DNA from: Fulvivirga sediminis
Lineage (GTDB): Bacteria > Bacteroidota > Bacteroidia > Cytophagales > Cyclobacteriaceae
Reading direction: 5' to 3'
Length of the DNA stretch: 64,000 nt
Assembly: GCF_016757215.1 (NCBI RefSeq)
Contig: NZ_JAESIY010000004.1
Span: forward strand, 1-64,000
Made by a program: the position numbers and the translations under genes. The first letter of the stretch is position 1; each line of letters begins with the position of its first letter. The notes under the pieces are model-generated. The model saw only the letters and a list, made by a program, of their open reading frames with translations, searched no databases and was not told the origin of the DNA. Positions 9,428-19,264 of this stretch are shown piece after piece.

Positions 9428-9859
9428 TTAACCATAATATTCTACGTAATTCCTTGGTGTTTCATAGAGTTTAAGGCTATGAAGCTTTCCGTTATCTGTT
9501 ATGTTGGGCAATTTCTCTTCTAAAATTTTCCAAAATTCTATCACCAGATTTTCAGTACTTGCCATTTTACCATGCATAAAATCGACATCTATATTTAAGT
9601 TTTTATGGTCGACCTTTTCAATGACCTCATCTCTGATCAACCTACTTAATTTTTTGAGGTCTACCACAAAACCGGTTTCAGGATCTGGCTCTCCTTTTAC
9701 CGTAACTATTAACTCAAAATTGTGTCCATGCCAGTTAGCATTTGCACAAGGCCCAAAAACTTCTACATTCTTTTCCTCAGACCAGTTAGGATTATATAAC
9801 TTATGTGCTGCGTTAAAATGCTCTTTCCTACTTAAAAAAACCATAGTCTTAATATTCAA
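9428..9859 (-). CDS. 6-pyruvoyl-tetrahydropterin synthase / QueD family enzyme
   Basis: This 143-residue T-fold enzyme acts on dihydroneopterin triphosphate, in queuosine or pterin synthesis. Zinc ligands are the His in EHFNAAHKL (about residue 19) and the HGH motif near 44-46. A C-terminal Glu for pterin binding lies in LYETPRNYVEYYG. The catalytic Cys is spaced as C-x5-HGH (CANANWHGH), like animal PTPS; E. coli QueD has C-x3-HGH. No other queuosine or biopterin gene lies nearby. A start at Met6 is possible. Family assignment is firm, but the choice between QueD and PTPS activity is open. Confidence 0.85.
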   Translation of the reverse strand: MNIKTMVFLSRKEHFNAAHKLYNPNWSEEKNVEVFGPCANANWHGHNFELIVTVKGEPDPETGFVVDLKKLSRLIRDEVIEKVDHKNLNIDVDFMHGKMASTENLVIEFWKILEEKLPNITDNGKLHSLKLYETPRNYVEYYG

Positions 9860-9936
9860 GTTGCAAATATACGTAAGATTTTGGACTGACTGCTTTACAA
9901 TAAGTGTGTGATTGGGTTACTTTGTCACAAAAAGAC

Positions 9937-10899
9937 ATGATTATCGTCACAGGTGCAGCAGGGTTTATAGGAAGCCAACTAATACATAAGCTTAACGAAG
10001 AAAATTACAACTATATAATAGCTGTAGATAAATTCGATAACGAGATAAAAAATAAAAACCTAGAAGGTTTAAAAATAAAAGAGAAGGTAGACAGAGATAA
10101 CCTCATGGAATGGTTAGACGTGAACTATGAAGAAGTTGAGTTTATCTATCACATCGGAGCTAAAACTGACACCACCCTTTTTGATATTGAGCTTTTGGAA
10201 AGGCTTAATACTAACTACACTAAAGAGGTATGGAAAAGAAGTGTTAAATATCAAATTCCGATGGTATATGCATCTTCTGCGGCGACTTATGGATTGGGTG
10301 AACATGGCTATGATGATGACGAAAACCACATCAGCGAATTAAAACCATTAAATCCTTACGGCCAATCTAAGCAGGATTTTGACGTTTGGGCGCTGGCTCA
10401 AAAAGAGAAGCCTTTCTTTTGGGCTGGACTTAAGTTTTTTAATGTTTATGGTCCTAATGAATACCATAAGGGGAGAATGGCCTCTGTAATCTGGCATGCC
10501 TATAACCAAATTAACAAAACCGGAGAGATGAAGCTATTTCGCTCTCATAATCCTGAGTTTAAAGACGGCGAACAGCAAAGAGATTTTGTATATGTAAAAG
10601 ATGTGGTGGATGTGTGCTATTGGCTCATGCATCATAGAACTAACTCAGGCATTTATAACTTAGGCAGTGGTAAGGCCAGAACATTCTTGGACTTAACAAA
10701 AGCTGTATTTGCTGCCATGGGTAAAGAAGAAAATATAAGCTTTATTGACACCCCTGAAGACATAAGAGACAAATATCAGTACTTTACAGAGGCGAACATG
10801 GAAAAATTAAGATCTATTGGCTATTCTAAAAAATTCCACGAGCTAGAAGATGGCGTCAATAAATATGTGCAAGGACATTTGAGTAAATTATCTCTTTAA
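9937..10899 (+). CDS. hldD: ADP-L-glycero-D-manno-heptose 6-epimerase
   Basis: HldD epimerises ADP-D-glycero-heptose to ADP-L-glycero-heptose for the LPS core. The ATG at 9937 puts the Rossmann loop GAAGFIGS right after MIIVT, as in the family. The upstream GTG-initiated extension is unlikely. The 320-residue protein has the short-chain dehydrogenase dyad Tyr141 and Lys145 (PYGQSKQDFD) with the serines of ASSAATYG at 113-114. The acceptor-site segment KFFNVYGPNEYHKGRMAS follows. It is divergent from the PTPS/QueD gene and ends in a strong bidirectional hairpin. Confidence 0.92.
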   Translation: MIIVTGAAGFIGSQLIHKLNEENYNYIIAVDKFDNEIKNKNLEGLKIKEKVDRDNLMEWLDVNYEEVEFIYHIGAKTDTTLFDIELLERLNTNYTKEVWKRSVKYQIPMVYASSAATYGLGEHGYDDDENHISELKPLNPYGQSKQDFDVWALAQKEKPFFWAGLKFFNVYGPNEYHKGRMASVIWHAYNQINKTGEMKLFRSHNPEFKDGEQQRDFVYVKDVVDVCYWLMHHRTNSGIYNLGSGKARTFLDLTKAVFAAMGKEENISFIDTPEDIRDKYQYFTEANMEKLRSIGYSKKFHELEDGVNKYVQGHLSKLSL

Positions 10900-10901
10900 G
10901 A

Positions 10902-10941
10902 AAAATCTAAAAAGAGGCCTAAAGGCCTCTTTTTAGATTTT
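10902..10941. terminator. Long bidirectional terminator between hldD and susD-1
   Basis: An 18-bp perfect stem (10902-10919 with 10924-10941) with a 4-base loop TAAA has A/T tracts at both ends. It serves the convergent hldD (plus) and susD-1 (minus). Confidence 0.9.
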
Positions 10942-10957
10942 ATATACACGTATTCTA

Positions 10958-12439
10958 CTACCTCCAACCTCCATTTGAGGTATTAGTACCATCAGCCTTT
11001 GCTACTGTACCAAAAGTATAATAAGGCTGAGGCTCCTGTAAGGTTTGAAGAGTCTCCGCAGGAAGAGGTAAATGTAAAGGGGTTCCTTTCTGCAAAAGAT
11101 CTAATTTTCTCATTTCAAAGAATTGAAGTCCCATTCCTGTAAGCATCATTTCCACATGTCTTTCATGATGTATAGCCTGAATAATTTCATCTATATCTGG
11201 CCCCACCTCTTCCATTTCACCTCTAGTTATTCGAGTTCCTGCATTAATAATATCAGCAGCTTCGGATAGGCTTCCGCCTGAGTATACAATAGCCTCTGCT
11301 CGAAGCATATCATTCTCTGACAACATTATTTCTGACTTAGGACCCGTTGCATTTACATAAAACTCATCATAGCGGCTCATTCTGTAGTTAGAATAATGAT
11401 AGTAACCTCTAGCGGCCTGAAACCAATTTGAAGCCAAATAAGAAAAGTCTGTTTCTAACCTATGATCTGCAGGGCTGGTTGATTTAGGAGGATGAGCAAA
11501 GGCAGGGTTATCATCCCAGTGTTGCGGCTGTGTAGGATCCATTAAATTTACCACATACATATCCGTTACCCCCCAGCCGTTAGCTGTGAGGTAGTCTGCT
11601 CCTTCCGCGTACCAACTAACACCATTATCATTAACTACCTCAAAATCATCAGTAATTCCATTATCTGCATACTTTTTCACAGCATTCCAATCTACTGCTG
11701 CTAACTGACTGGAGTTACGCGGCATATATGCGAGAAATCTAGCGGCATGTGTATTAATTATCTGAATAAATCTTTCATTGCTCACTTCAGATTCCTGCCC
11801 CAACCAGTTATTCGGAATACTAAGTTCATTTTCTTTGGCATATCTAAGAGCTTCTTCTAAATAACCAATGGCTGCCTTCATTATTTCATCATAATCAACG
11901 GCTGACTTCAACTCAGGATCAACTGTTTGAGTCTCATCAACTAAAAAAGCCCGATCAAATACTAAAGCTAAATTCCCGTAAGCAACCCCTTGAATGAATT
12001 TACACCAGGCTTTAATTCTAGCCTCTCTCTCACCCATATCGAGATCCATATCCACCGCATTTATTATATTAGCTGATGTATTTATCGAACTATACATTTT
12101 ATCAAATAAATACTTTGTATTAGCTGCAAAACCATATGATGGGGTATTTACCCAAGCCTGATTTCGTGGCTCCCAAGACATATCTCTCATTCCAGCATTT
12201 CCCCAAGAGCAAGATACATTATCTGATGACGTTGCCAGCATCAATTCTATTCCATCATAATCATGTGCTCCTTGGTAAATATTTTGATACAAGCTACCTG
12301 CCAAGCCTTCCACATCATCAGAATCAGCAAATAGACGTTCCCTATCAGGATCATTAGGGTTATCAATTTCTAGAGAAGTATCACAGGCTGACACCACTAC
12401 AATTAACAATATCAATATATATTTTAACAATAATTTCAT
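10958..12439 (-). CDS. SusD/RagB-family surface lipoprotein (locus 1)
   Basis: SusD-like proteins are outer-membrane lipoproteins that cap a SusC transporter and bind its ligand. The 493-residue protein has a lipoprotein signal ending VVVSAC with Cys19. Acidic residues after the Cys (DTSLEIDNPNDPDRE) are typical of surface-exported lipoproteins. The helical TPR-like SusD body follows, with LSENDMLRAEAIVYSGG and the C-terminal RHVEMMLTGMGLQFFEMRKLDLL. It starts 22 bp after the end of the broken susC-1. The gene itself is open, so it may persist without its own transporter. Substrate cannot be read from context. Confidence 0.9.
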   Translation of the reverse strand: MKLLLKYILILLIVVVSACDTSLEIDNPNDPDRERLFADSDDVEGLAGSLYQNIYQGAHDYDGIELMLATSSDNVSCSWGNAGMRDMSWEPRNQAWVNTPSYGFAANTKYLFDKMYSSINTSANIINAVDMDLDMGEREARIKAWCKFIQGVAYGNLALVFDRAFLVDETQTVDPELKSAVDYDEIMKAAIGYLEEALRYAKENELSIPNNWLGQESEVSNERFIQIINTHAARFLAYMPRNSSQLAAVDWNAVKKYADNGITDDFEVVNDNGVSWYAEGADYLTANGWGVTDMYVVNLMDPTQPQHWDDNPAFAHPPKSTSPADHRLETDFSYLASNWFQAARGYYHYSNYRMSRYDEFYVNATGPKSEIMLSENDMLRAEAIVYSGGSLSEAADIINAGTRITRGEMEEVGPDIDEIIQAIHHERHVEMMLTGMGLQFFEMRKLDLLQKGTPLHLPLPAETLQTLQEPQPYYTFGTVAKADGTNTSNGGWR

Positions 12440-12461
12440 TATTTCAATGATTTAGGTGAAC

Positions 12462-15400
12462 TTAAAATTCTAGAGTTAAAGAAACTGCCATATTTCTAAA
12501 ATTGGGGTACTTGTATGTACCATCATAAGGCTGACGTATAGATCCCACTTCTGGATCATATCCTGAATAATCAGTAAAAGTCAAAAGGTTTCTGCCTACA
12601 AACTTGATATTAGCCCCCTTAAATGTTCCTTTAGCAAAGGATGCTAAGGCTGCAGTAGGAATTCTGTATCCTAAAGACAACTCTCTCAATTTCACGAAAC
12701 TGGCGTCTTCCACCCAGTATGAGTTAGCTATATTCGTATCGTAAAAATTCACATAATAATCGTATGCTTTCTTTTGTCCTTCGGGTACCCCGCTCATATC
12801 CATCACTTCATTCCGTAAGTCTCTGGTCACCCATTGTCCTTTTCCGTTGTAAACATCACCTCCATGTTTTATGTCAAACAAAAAGTAAAGTGTAAACCCC
12901 TTATAGCTCAAAGTATTGGCTATACCCATATTGAAATCTGGTACTCCGTCTCCTATTTTGGTATATAGTGGGTTACCCAGTTCATCTAATTTTTTTATAG
13001 CCAACTCTTCAGGTGTTCCTTGCGTTCCGGCAGGAATTACGTATCCATCAGAATTGATTTCATAATCACTAATAGAAGCTCCTTCCGGCAACTGCTGCGC
13101 CATCTCTTCTAATGACCTCAGCCATGTATGACCATACATTGAGCCATAGGTTTCACCCTCTCTAACGTAAAATATTTTTGGAGCACCTCCGTCCGTTTCT
13201 CCAAATACATAAGGAGCTATAGGCAATTCGGTTATTTTTTGTCTAACTCTTGAAAATACAATGTTCGTATTCCAAGAGAAACCGGATCTATTAGCTAACC
13301 AGTTAGCTCCTAGCGACATTTCAATAGTATTTGACTCTACTGTACCTGCGTTCTGATATTGAGATTTAAATCCCTCATTCACTGGTGCAAATAATGGTAC
13401 ATTAAGAAATTGGTCTTCAGTAACTGATTTAGCATAAATAGCTTCAAAACTAAACTTATCCAAAAAAGTAACATTTAACCCTAATTCCCTTTCTTTAGTT
13501 ATCGAAGGTTTTAAACCTTTATTTCCCAATTGATCCTGAGTAAAGCCTCCATTATCAATTTTATAAATTTCATACTGAAAACTGTAGCCAGGCCTCATTC
13601 CTGCAGTACCATATGCAGCTCTCACCTTTAACTCATTAATACCTGGTATGTCGAAATCCTGACTAATACGATAAGCACCAGAGATTCTGTAATAAGGGTT
13701 CCATCTAGCATCTGGTCCAAATAAAGAAGATCCATCATAACGAAACATACCATCTAGTAAGATCTTATCCTTCCAGTCAAATCCTAAAATAGCAAAGTAA
13801 TTCTGGGCTCGTTCGGTAAAATCTTCTGACTTGCCATCGTTGATAGTGACGAAATTATCAAAATCAGGAGTTCCTTTGAAGCTATAGTCACTAGCATACA
13901 TTTCAAACATTTCATTATTTCGGTCTTCGAATAAATAAGATAGTTTACCCTTTATTAATAAGTCACCAAATTTATGATTGAAATTCAGCGTTGCTTGAGT
14001 GTTTTTGGTTATTTTTTCTCTTGAATTCTTCGTCAATGAGCCGCCGGTATAAGACATGCCAAAGGTTTCATCAGTGCCCCCACTGGTAGTCCAAGTATTA
14101 GCAGGATTATTTAAACTATATCTCGAATTTTGTATTTCAATAGATTGAGACAAGTCTAAGGTTAACCAATTTGTGAAGTCTATGTGCGCAGCATAATTTC
14201 CCATCCACCTGCGAGACTTATCCTCTCTCTCGGCCTGATAAAGTGTATACAGTGGATTGACGGTTTCTCCATTAAAATGGTTCATTCTAAGATAATATGG
14301 TTGTCCATCAGGGTTAGGAGCTTCCAGGTTAGCATCAGGCTCAGCCAAGGCTATATTAAAAAATACTCCTCCGCCACTGCCAGGATAATTTTAGTCTCTG
14401 TATTAATAAATAAATTAGATGTTGAAAGCCTCAACCATGGCTTGACTTCCAAATCATAATTAACCCTAAAGTTTTGTCTATCATAACCATCAGTATTCAT
14501 GATAATACCTTCTTGAGAGTTGTTTTCAAAAGAAGCGAACAAACTACTTTTATCACTGCCAGAAGCTACTGATACATAGTTGGTATAGTTGATACCAGTT
14601 TGGAAAAATAAATCTTGCTGGTCTCGTAATACTCCATAATCATTATCCATATAATGATCCTCATCGATTACCCTGTTACCTGCTATATCAGGATGCCAGC
14701 CGCCATCTCTATACCCATCAGGGTAAGTAACTCCATCATATTTAGTATACTGACCTATATAATTCTGATAATCATCTGCTAGTGCGTAAGGGTGATGTGT
14801 GGCGAGGTATAACTCATTAGCTATTTGCTGTATACCAAGCTCATTCCTAACAGTGACTCATACTTGTCCGTTTTTCAATCTTGAGCCCCGTTTCGTAGTA
14901 ATGGCGATTCCATTACCTGCTCTGGATCCATATAAAGCCGAAGCTGAGGCTCCCTTTATAATTTCCATAGACTCAACATCATCTGCGTTAATATCCACCA
15001 GATTACCCACCATTATTTGGCCATCAATAATAATGAGCGGATCTGAATTAACTCCATTAAGGTTGTTATCAGCCCTCAGCTGTATGTTAGAATTCTCACC
15101 AGGAGACCCACTAGGCGTGCTAATTCTCACTCCTGCAACTTTACCTGTAAGTGAAGTCGCTAAAGACATACCTGTAACGGCATTCAACCTCTCTTCCCCT
15201 ACCTTTGTTACGGAAACGGTTAATTTTTCCTTTGGAGTAGCTCCTGCTACACCGAAAATTATCACTTCGTTCAGTTGCTTTACATCATCAGACATCTCTA
15301 GGTTTACAGTAGACCGTGAGCCTATCTCAACTTCTTGAGTTTCTAGCCCGATGAATGAAAACACCAAAACTCCACCACTCGGAGGAACATCGACGGAATA

Positions 15401-15580
15401 ACTACCATCGATATCAGTTACAGAACCAGAAGTAGTTCCTTTTAAAACTACATTGACACCGGGAAGTGCACTGCCATCTTCTTGGGAAGTTACCTTACCA
15501 GTAACTGTTCGGTTTTGAGCCTGGAGCTTTGCTCCAAGAAGCATGAGCATAGTAAGGCTCAATAATAAAAATTTTTTCAT
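12462..15580 (-). pseudogene. SusC/RagA-family TonB-dependent receptor, disrupted (locus 1)
   Basis: The intact form would be an outer-membrane TonB-dependent transporter of about 1,039 residues. It has a signal peptide, a carboxypeptidase-like N-terminal domain (GKVTSQEDGSALPGVNVVLK), a plug ending in SALYGSRAGNGIAITTKRG, and a 22-strand barrel ending in MAVSLTLEF. Two lesions break it. One is an in-frame TGA at 14858-14860, after which the frame stays open as VTVRNELG. The other is a missing base in a T run at 14389-14392; restoring one T rejoins NTETKN-YPGSGGGVFFNIALAEPD. All other codons are open, and length with one base restored is a multiple of three. Recent decay or sequencing error are both possible. 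Confidence 0.88.
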
Positions 15581-15750
15581 GTTGTTTGTTTAGTTAATAG
15601 TTAAATATTAATCGAACAAACAATATAAAAAAATTACACAACCTCAATTATATGAATACATCAAATATTACCGAAATCGTTGCCAATAAAACTAATAAGT
15701 TATAAACAAACCTTTTTTAAATCAAAAAATTAAATATTAAAAATAACAGG

Positions 15751-16704
15751 CTAAAATTCGACCCTATCATAATCACTCATCTTATCAAAATGTAGAATAA
15801 TATCTCCAGACTTAACCGTTTTATATGTCGACTTAAACTTACCTCCCCAAACAATATCCTCACACTTGTAAGAATAGCGAGAATGTACGGTTTGACTAAA
15901 AGTATCATCGTACCCCTTAATAATGGTTACTATCTCCGTATCCATGCTATTGAAATCTTCTTGTGTTTTTCCATAAAATGGGCTGTCTTCATTAATAATA
16001 TGTACAATAGTCCAATTAAGAGGGAAAAACATAACTGAACTCCGCTCTAATTTGAGATCTATGAATGAGCGCCTTGCCACCCCAGTATTATTTTCATTTT
16101 TCTCTACCAAGACAAGTAGAACAGTAGCCTCCATCTCTAATAGATTACTGTTTCTCATATTAGCGATTCTAAATTGAAGGCTTTTATACCCATTCTTATA
16201 TGGAGATATTAACACTTTATCACTATACATAAGTCTTGCACTAGGCTTGCTAAATCTACCATAGAGAATACCTGTAATCAGCGCAAAACACATCCATCCC
16301 AAAATGGCCTCAGCACCTGCTACTATATTAGCCAAATGCCCTACAGGATGTAAAACACCGTAACCGACTGTGGTAAAAGTTTGCAAACTGAAGTAAAACG
16401 CCTCTAGAAGGTTATTAAAAGATTGAACTGAAGTAATACCACCTAACTGATCGATTCCAATTAGCGTATATAATGCAGCAAATAACACGTTGACTCCAAA
16501 CAGAAAAGAGAATATAATCAGAAAAAAACGAGTCCAAGACATTTTAATTAAAGACTGATATATATTGCGCGTACTATATCCTAGTCCAGACTTTATAACA
16601 TTAAAAGAGCCGTCTCTATTGATCAGCCTTTTTGAATTTATAGTATACTGCGTTCCTGTACCAGGATCTTCAGTTCTCGATGAATCTAATTTTATTTCAG
16701 ACAT
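15751..16704 (-). CDS. Inward-rectifier potassium channel (KirBac type)
   Basis: This is a 317-residue prokaryotic Kir channel. Two transmembrane helices (about 58-82 and 122-148) flank a pore helix and the K+ selectivity filter TVGYG at 112-116. A cytoplasmic immunoglobulin-like domain follows, with RIANMRNSNLLEMEATVLLVL (about 178-198) and PLNWTIVHIINEDSPFYG. The amphipathic slide-helix region before TM1 (YQSLIKMSWTRF) fits the family. It conducts K+ across the inner membrane. It is a single gene between susC-1 and the end of the suf operon, and a terminator separates it from the latter. No regulator is apparent. Confidence 0.92.
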   Translation of the reverse strand: MSEIKLDSSRTEDPGTGTQYTINSKRLINRDGSFNVIKSGLGYSTRNIYQSLIKMSWTRFFLIIFSFLFGVNVLFAALYTLIGIDQLGGITSVQSFNNLLEAFYFSLQTFTTVGYGVLHPVGHLANIVAGAEAILGWMCFALITGILYGRFSKPSARLMYSDKVLISPYKNGYKSLQFRIANMRNSNLLEMEATVLLVLVEKNENNTGVARRSFIDLKLERSSVMFFPLNWTIVHIINEDSPFYGKTQEDFNSMDTEIVTIIKGYDDTFSQTVHSRYSYKCEDIVWGGKFKSTYKTVKSGDIILHFDKMSDYDRVEF

Positions 16705-16740
16705 TTCAAGTAATTAACCAATCTAACAGTGCTCTAAAAT

Positions 16741-16767
16741 AAAAAAGGAAAGCTTCAAAAGCTTTCC
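16741..16767 (-). terminator. Terminator at the end of the suf operon
   Basis: A 9-bp stem (16747-16755 with 16759-16767) and 3-base loop are followed on the minus strand by a run of six T's. It lies 28 bp past the bacilliredoxin stop codon. Confidence 0.85.
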
Positions 16768-16794
16768 TCTTTCATTAATTAATCTGGCAAGTGC

Positions 16795-17211
16795 TTAACA
16801 AAACTCTTGGAAGACTGCTAGCAAGTGATTGCCGATCATTTCTGCATTTCTTCCTTCAATATGATGTCTTTCTACAAAGTGCACCAACTCACCATCCTTA
16901 AAAAGGGCTATAGATGGAGAAGAAGGAGGATAAGGTAAGGTATACTCTCTAGCTTTCTCCACTGCCTCTTTATCCACTCCTGCAAATACTGTAGCCAAGT
17001 TGTCAGGCTTCTTATCAGTTTGCTGAACGGCCCACTTTACTCCTGGCCTAGCGGCTCCAGCTGCACAACCACAAACAGAATTGATCACTAAAAGAGTAGT
17101 TCCTTTATGATCTTTCAAATGGTTATCAACCTCTTCCGCTGTTGTAAGCTCATTAAAACCAACCTGAGTAAGGTCAGTTCTCATTGGGGCTACTAATTCT
17201 TCTGGGTACAT
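16795..17211 (-). CDS. Bacilliredoxin, BrxA/BrxB (YphP/YqiW) family
   Basis: This 138-residue thioredoxin-fold protein has the family CGC active site (Cys47-Gly-Cys49 in VINSVCGCAAGAARPG). Bacilliredoxins remove bacillithiol from oxidised protein cysteines in Firmicutes. In Bacteroidota the low-molecular-weight thiol partner is not readable from sequence. The gene is the last of the suf cluster, 26 bp after sufT, with a terminator behind it. Its position suggests protection or repair of Fe-S assembly cysteines, but that role is inferred. Confidence 0.85.
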   Translation of the reverse strand: MYPEELVAPMRTDLTQVGFNELTTAEEVDNHLKDHKGTTLLVINSVCGCAAGAARPGVKWAVQQTDKKPDNLATVFAGVDKEAVEKAREYTLPYPPSSPSIALFKDGELVHFVERHHIEGRNAEMIGNHLLAVFQEFC

Positions 17212-17237
17212 ATCTCTATTTTTTTTATTCTAATTAT

Positions 17238-17567
17238 TTATAAAAATCCTAATTCTAATTTGGCTGCCTCAGACATCATATCTTGAGTGTAAGGAGGATC
17301 AAAAGTGATTTCTACATTCACATCATTAACTCCTTCAATACTCTTTATACTTGCCTCTACTTCGGCAGGGATTGACTCTGCTGCAGGGCAATTAGGAGAT
17401 GTAAGGGTCATTAAAATGTACACATTATCAATTGGGTGTACACTAATCTCATAAATGAGACCTAATTCATATATATCAACAGGAATTTCAGGATCATACA
17501 CTGTTTTTAGTGCATTTACCACCTTATCCCGTAAGGTTTCTTCTACCTGCTTAGTTTCTTCACTCAT
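17238..17567 (-). CDS. sufT: SufT, MIP18/DUF59-family Fe-S assembly factor
   Basis: This 109-residue single-domain MIP18-family protein (formerly DUF59) helps Fe-S cluster maturation. The conserved core reads LKTVYDPEIPVDIYELGLIYEI (about 19-40), and the only conserved Cys is in LTSPNCPAAESIP (about 52-64). The C-terminal FDPPYTQDMMSEAAKLELGF segment is typical. It lies 12 bp after sufE and 26 bp before the bacilliredoxin gene. Unlike Firmicutes SufT versions fused to other domains, this one stands alone. Confidence 0.9.
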   Translation of the reverse strand: MSEETKQVEETLRDKVVNALKTVYDPEIPVDIYELGLIYEISVHPIDNVYILMTLTSPNCPAAESIPAEVEASIKSIEGVNDVNVEITFDPPYTQDMMSEAAKLELGFL

Positions 17568-17579
17568 ATCAATTCAAGT

Positions 17580-18014
17580 TTAGGCTTCTATCTTACTCTT
17601 TAACGCTAAAGCATATAGCTTCATCTGCTTAATCATAGCACCAAATCCATTAGATCTCTGAGTACCAATGAATCGGTCCATGCCTATTTCCTGAGGGAAA
17701 TAAAGATCTGCATTAATAATATCATCTGGAGTCTGTCCTGAGAATATTCTGGTAAGTAAGCTTACCAGCCCTTTAGTAATGGCTGTATTACTGTCTGCAC
17801 TAAAAAACACTTTATTCTCTTCCAGCCATGCAGTAAGCCATACCTTTGATTGACATCCTTTCACAATATTATCATCAGTTTTCTTTTCCTCGTCCATAGG
17901 ATCCAGCTTCTGGCCAAGTTCCATAATATAGAAGTTGGTCATTTCCATATCCCCATCCAGAATAGAAAACTCCTCTATAATTTGATCTTGAATATCTTTT
18001 ACGCTATCTGCCAT
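17580..18014 (-). CDS. sufE: SufE, sulfur acceptor for SufS
   Basis: SufE takes persulfide sulfur from SufS and passes it to SufB. The 144-residue protein carries the acceptor cysteine Cys54 in VKGCQSKVWL, the family motif. Downstream are LLTRIFSGQTPDDI and the C-terminal RSNGFGAMIKQMKLYA. Its ATG overlaps the sufS stop by one base (TAATG), implying translational coupling. sufT follows at 12 bp. Confidence 0.94.
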   Translation of the reverse strand: MADSVKDIQDQIIEEFSILDGDMEMTNFYIMELGQKLDPMDEEKKTDDNIVKGCQSKVWLTAWLEENKVFFSADSNTAITKGLVSLLTRIFSGQTPDDIINADLYFPQEIGMDRFIGTQRSNGFGAMIKQMKLYALALKSKIEA

Positions 18015-19261
18015 TATTTCATAAACTTTACTATCCTTCCAAGCCCTTCAATCATACTATCTATTTCACTTACAGTATTATAAACGGCGAAAGAAGCTCT
18101 TACGGTTCCTTCTATTCCGAAACTCTCCATTAAGGGCTGTGTACAGTGATGGCCTGTTCTCACGGCTACACCTCTTGCATCTAACATCTGCCCTATATCA
18201 AAATGGTGCACACCATCTATTATGAAAGATTGGACACTCACCTTTTCAGCGGCAGTACCTACAAGTTTCAGATCTTTGATAGTGGACAACCCCTCCACAG
18301 CATACTTAAGCAAGTTCATCTCATGCGATGCTATATTTTCCTTGCCTAGTCGATTAACAAAATTAACAGCTTCCTTGAGTGCCACTATGTCTGCTATGTT
18401 TGGCGTTCCTGCCTCAAACTTATACGGAATATCATTAAAGGTAGTTCCAGAGAAGCTTACATCTTTTATCATTTCCCCTCCACTTTGATAAGGAGGCATC
18501 TCTTCTAAAAGCTCTCTCTTTCCATACAATGCACCGGCACCAGTAGGCCCATAAAACTTATGAGCTGATATTGCATAAAAATCACAATCCAAAGACTGCA
18601 CATCCAATGCTATATGAGCAGTGGCTTGCGCACCGTCTACAAGCACCTTAGCTCCTACCTGGTGAGCTGCTTTTATTATTCTTGGCAGATCATTAATAGT
18701 CCCTAAACTGTTAGAGGCATGATTTACCGCTACCATTTTGGTTCTCTTGGAAATCAGTTTTTCAAAAGCCTCATAATCAAGCTCCCCGTTATCCAGAACA
18801 GGAATCACTTTTATAGTTGCCTTCTTATCTTCTGCCAATATCTGCCAAGGAACAATGTTAGAATGGTGTTCTAAACCTGAAACTATAATCTCATCGCCTT
18901 CATTGATAAATCGCCTTCCGAAAGAAGAAGCTACAAGATTAATTGAATCAGTAGTACCCTTTGTAAAGATGATCTCTTCTTTCTCTTTACTATTTAAAAA
19001 CTGATGTAATACTACACGGGTTTCTTCAAAAGCCTTGGTTGCTCTCTCTGCCAGTGTATGTATGCCTCTGTGAATATTAGCGTTATAGCCTTTATAATAA
19101 TCCTCTAAAGCTTGTATAACTTGTAGAGGTTTTTGTGTAGTAGCCGCATTGTCAAAATAGGCAAGAGGTTTTCCATTTACTTCCTGATCTAAAACAGGAA
19201 ATTCTTTACGAATTTCCTGTATATCAAGAACTTTCTTACTTTCCTGACTTACTTCAGCCAT
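18014..19261 (-). CDS. sufS: SufS, group II cysteine desulfurase
   Basis: SufS uses PLP to release sulfur from cysteine as an enzyme persulfide. The 415-residue class V aminotransferase fold has the PLP-binding Lys in ISAHKFYGPTGAGALYG (about 230). The catalytic Cys lies in VRTGHHCTQPLM (about 370), on the short loop of group II enzymes. N-terminal signatures DNAATTQKP and NANIHRGIHTLAE are intact. It follows sufD by 3 bp and overlaps sufE by one base, so the three are surely one transcript. Confidence 0.97.
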   Translation of the reverse strand: MAEVSQESKKVLDIQEIRKEFPVLDQEVNGKPLAYFDNAATTQKPLQVIQALEDYYKGYNANIHRGIHTLAERATKAFEETRVVLHQFLNSKEKEEIIFTKGTTDSINLVASSFGRRFINEGDEIIVSGLEHHSNIVPWQILAEDKKATIKVIPVLDNGELDYEAFEKLISKRTKMVAVNHASNSLGTINDLPRIIKAAHQVGAKVLVDGAQATAHIALDVQSLDCDFYAISAHKFYGPTGAGALYGKRELLEEMPPYQSGGEMIKDVSFSGTTFNDIPYKFEAGTPNIADIVALKEAVNFVNRLGKENIASHEMNLLKYAVEGLSTIKDLKLVGTAAEKVSVQSFIIDGVHHFDIGQMLDARGVAVRTGHHCTQPLMESFGIEGTVRASFAVYNTVSEIDSMIEGLGRIVKFMK

Positions 19262-19264
19262 ATT

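Noticed and set aside
9501-9911. 136-codon plus-strand ORF opposite the PTPS/QueD gene
   Set aside because: It overlaps a clearly conserved enzyme gene and shows no recognisable protein features.
14799-15338. 179-codon plus-strand ORF opposite susC-1
   Set aside because: It mirrors the susC reading frame, has no family features, and its sequence is the antisense of a conserved plug domain.
12462-15580. Programmed frameshifting in susC-1
   Set aside because: No slippery heptamer with a downstream pseudoknot was seen, and the upstream TGA would still stop translation.
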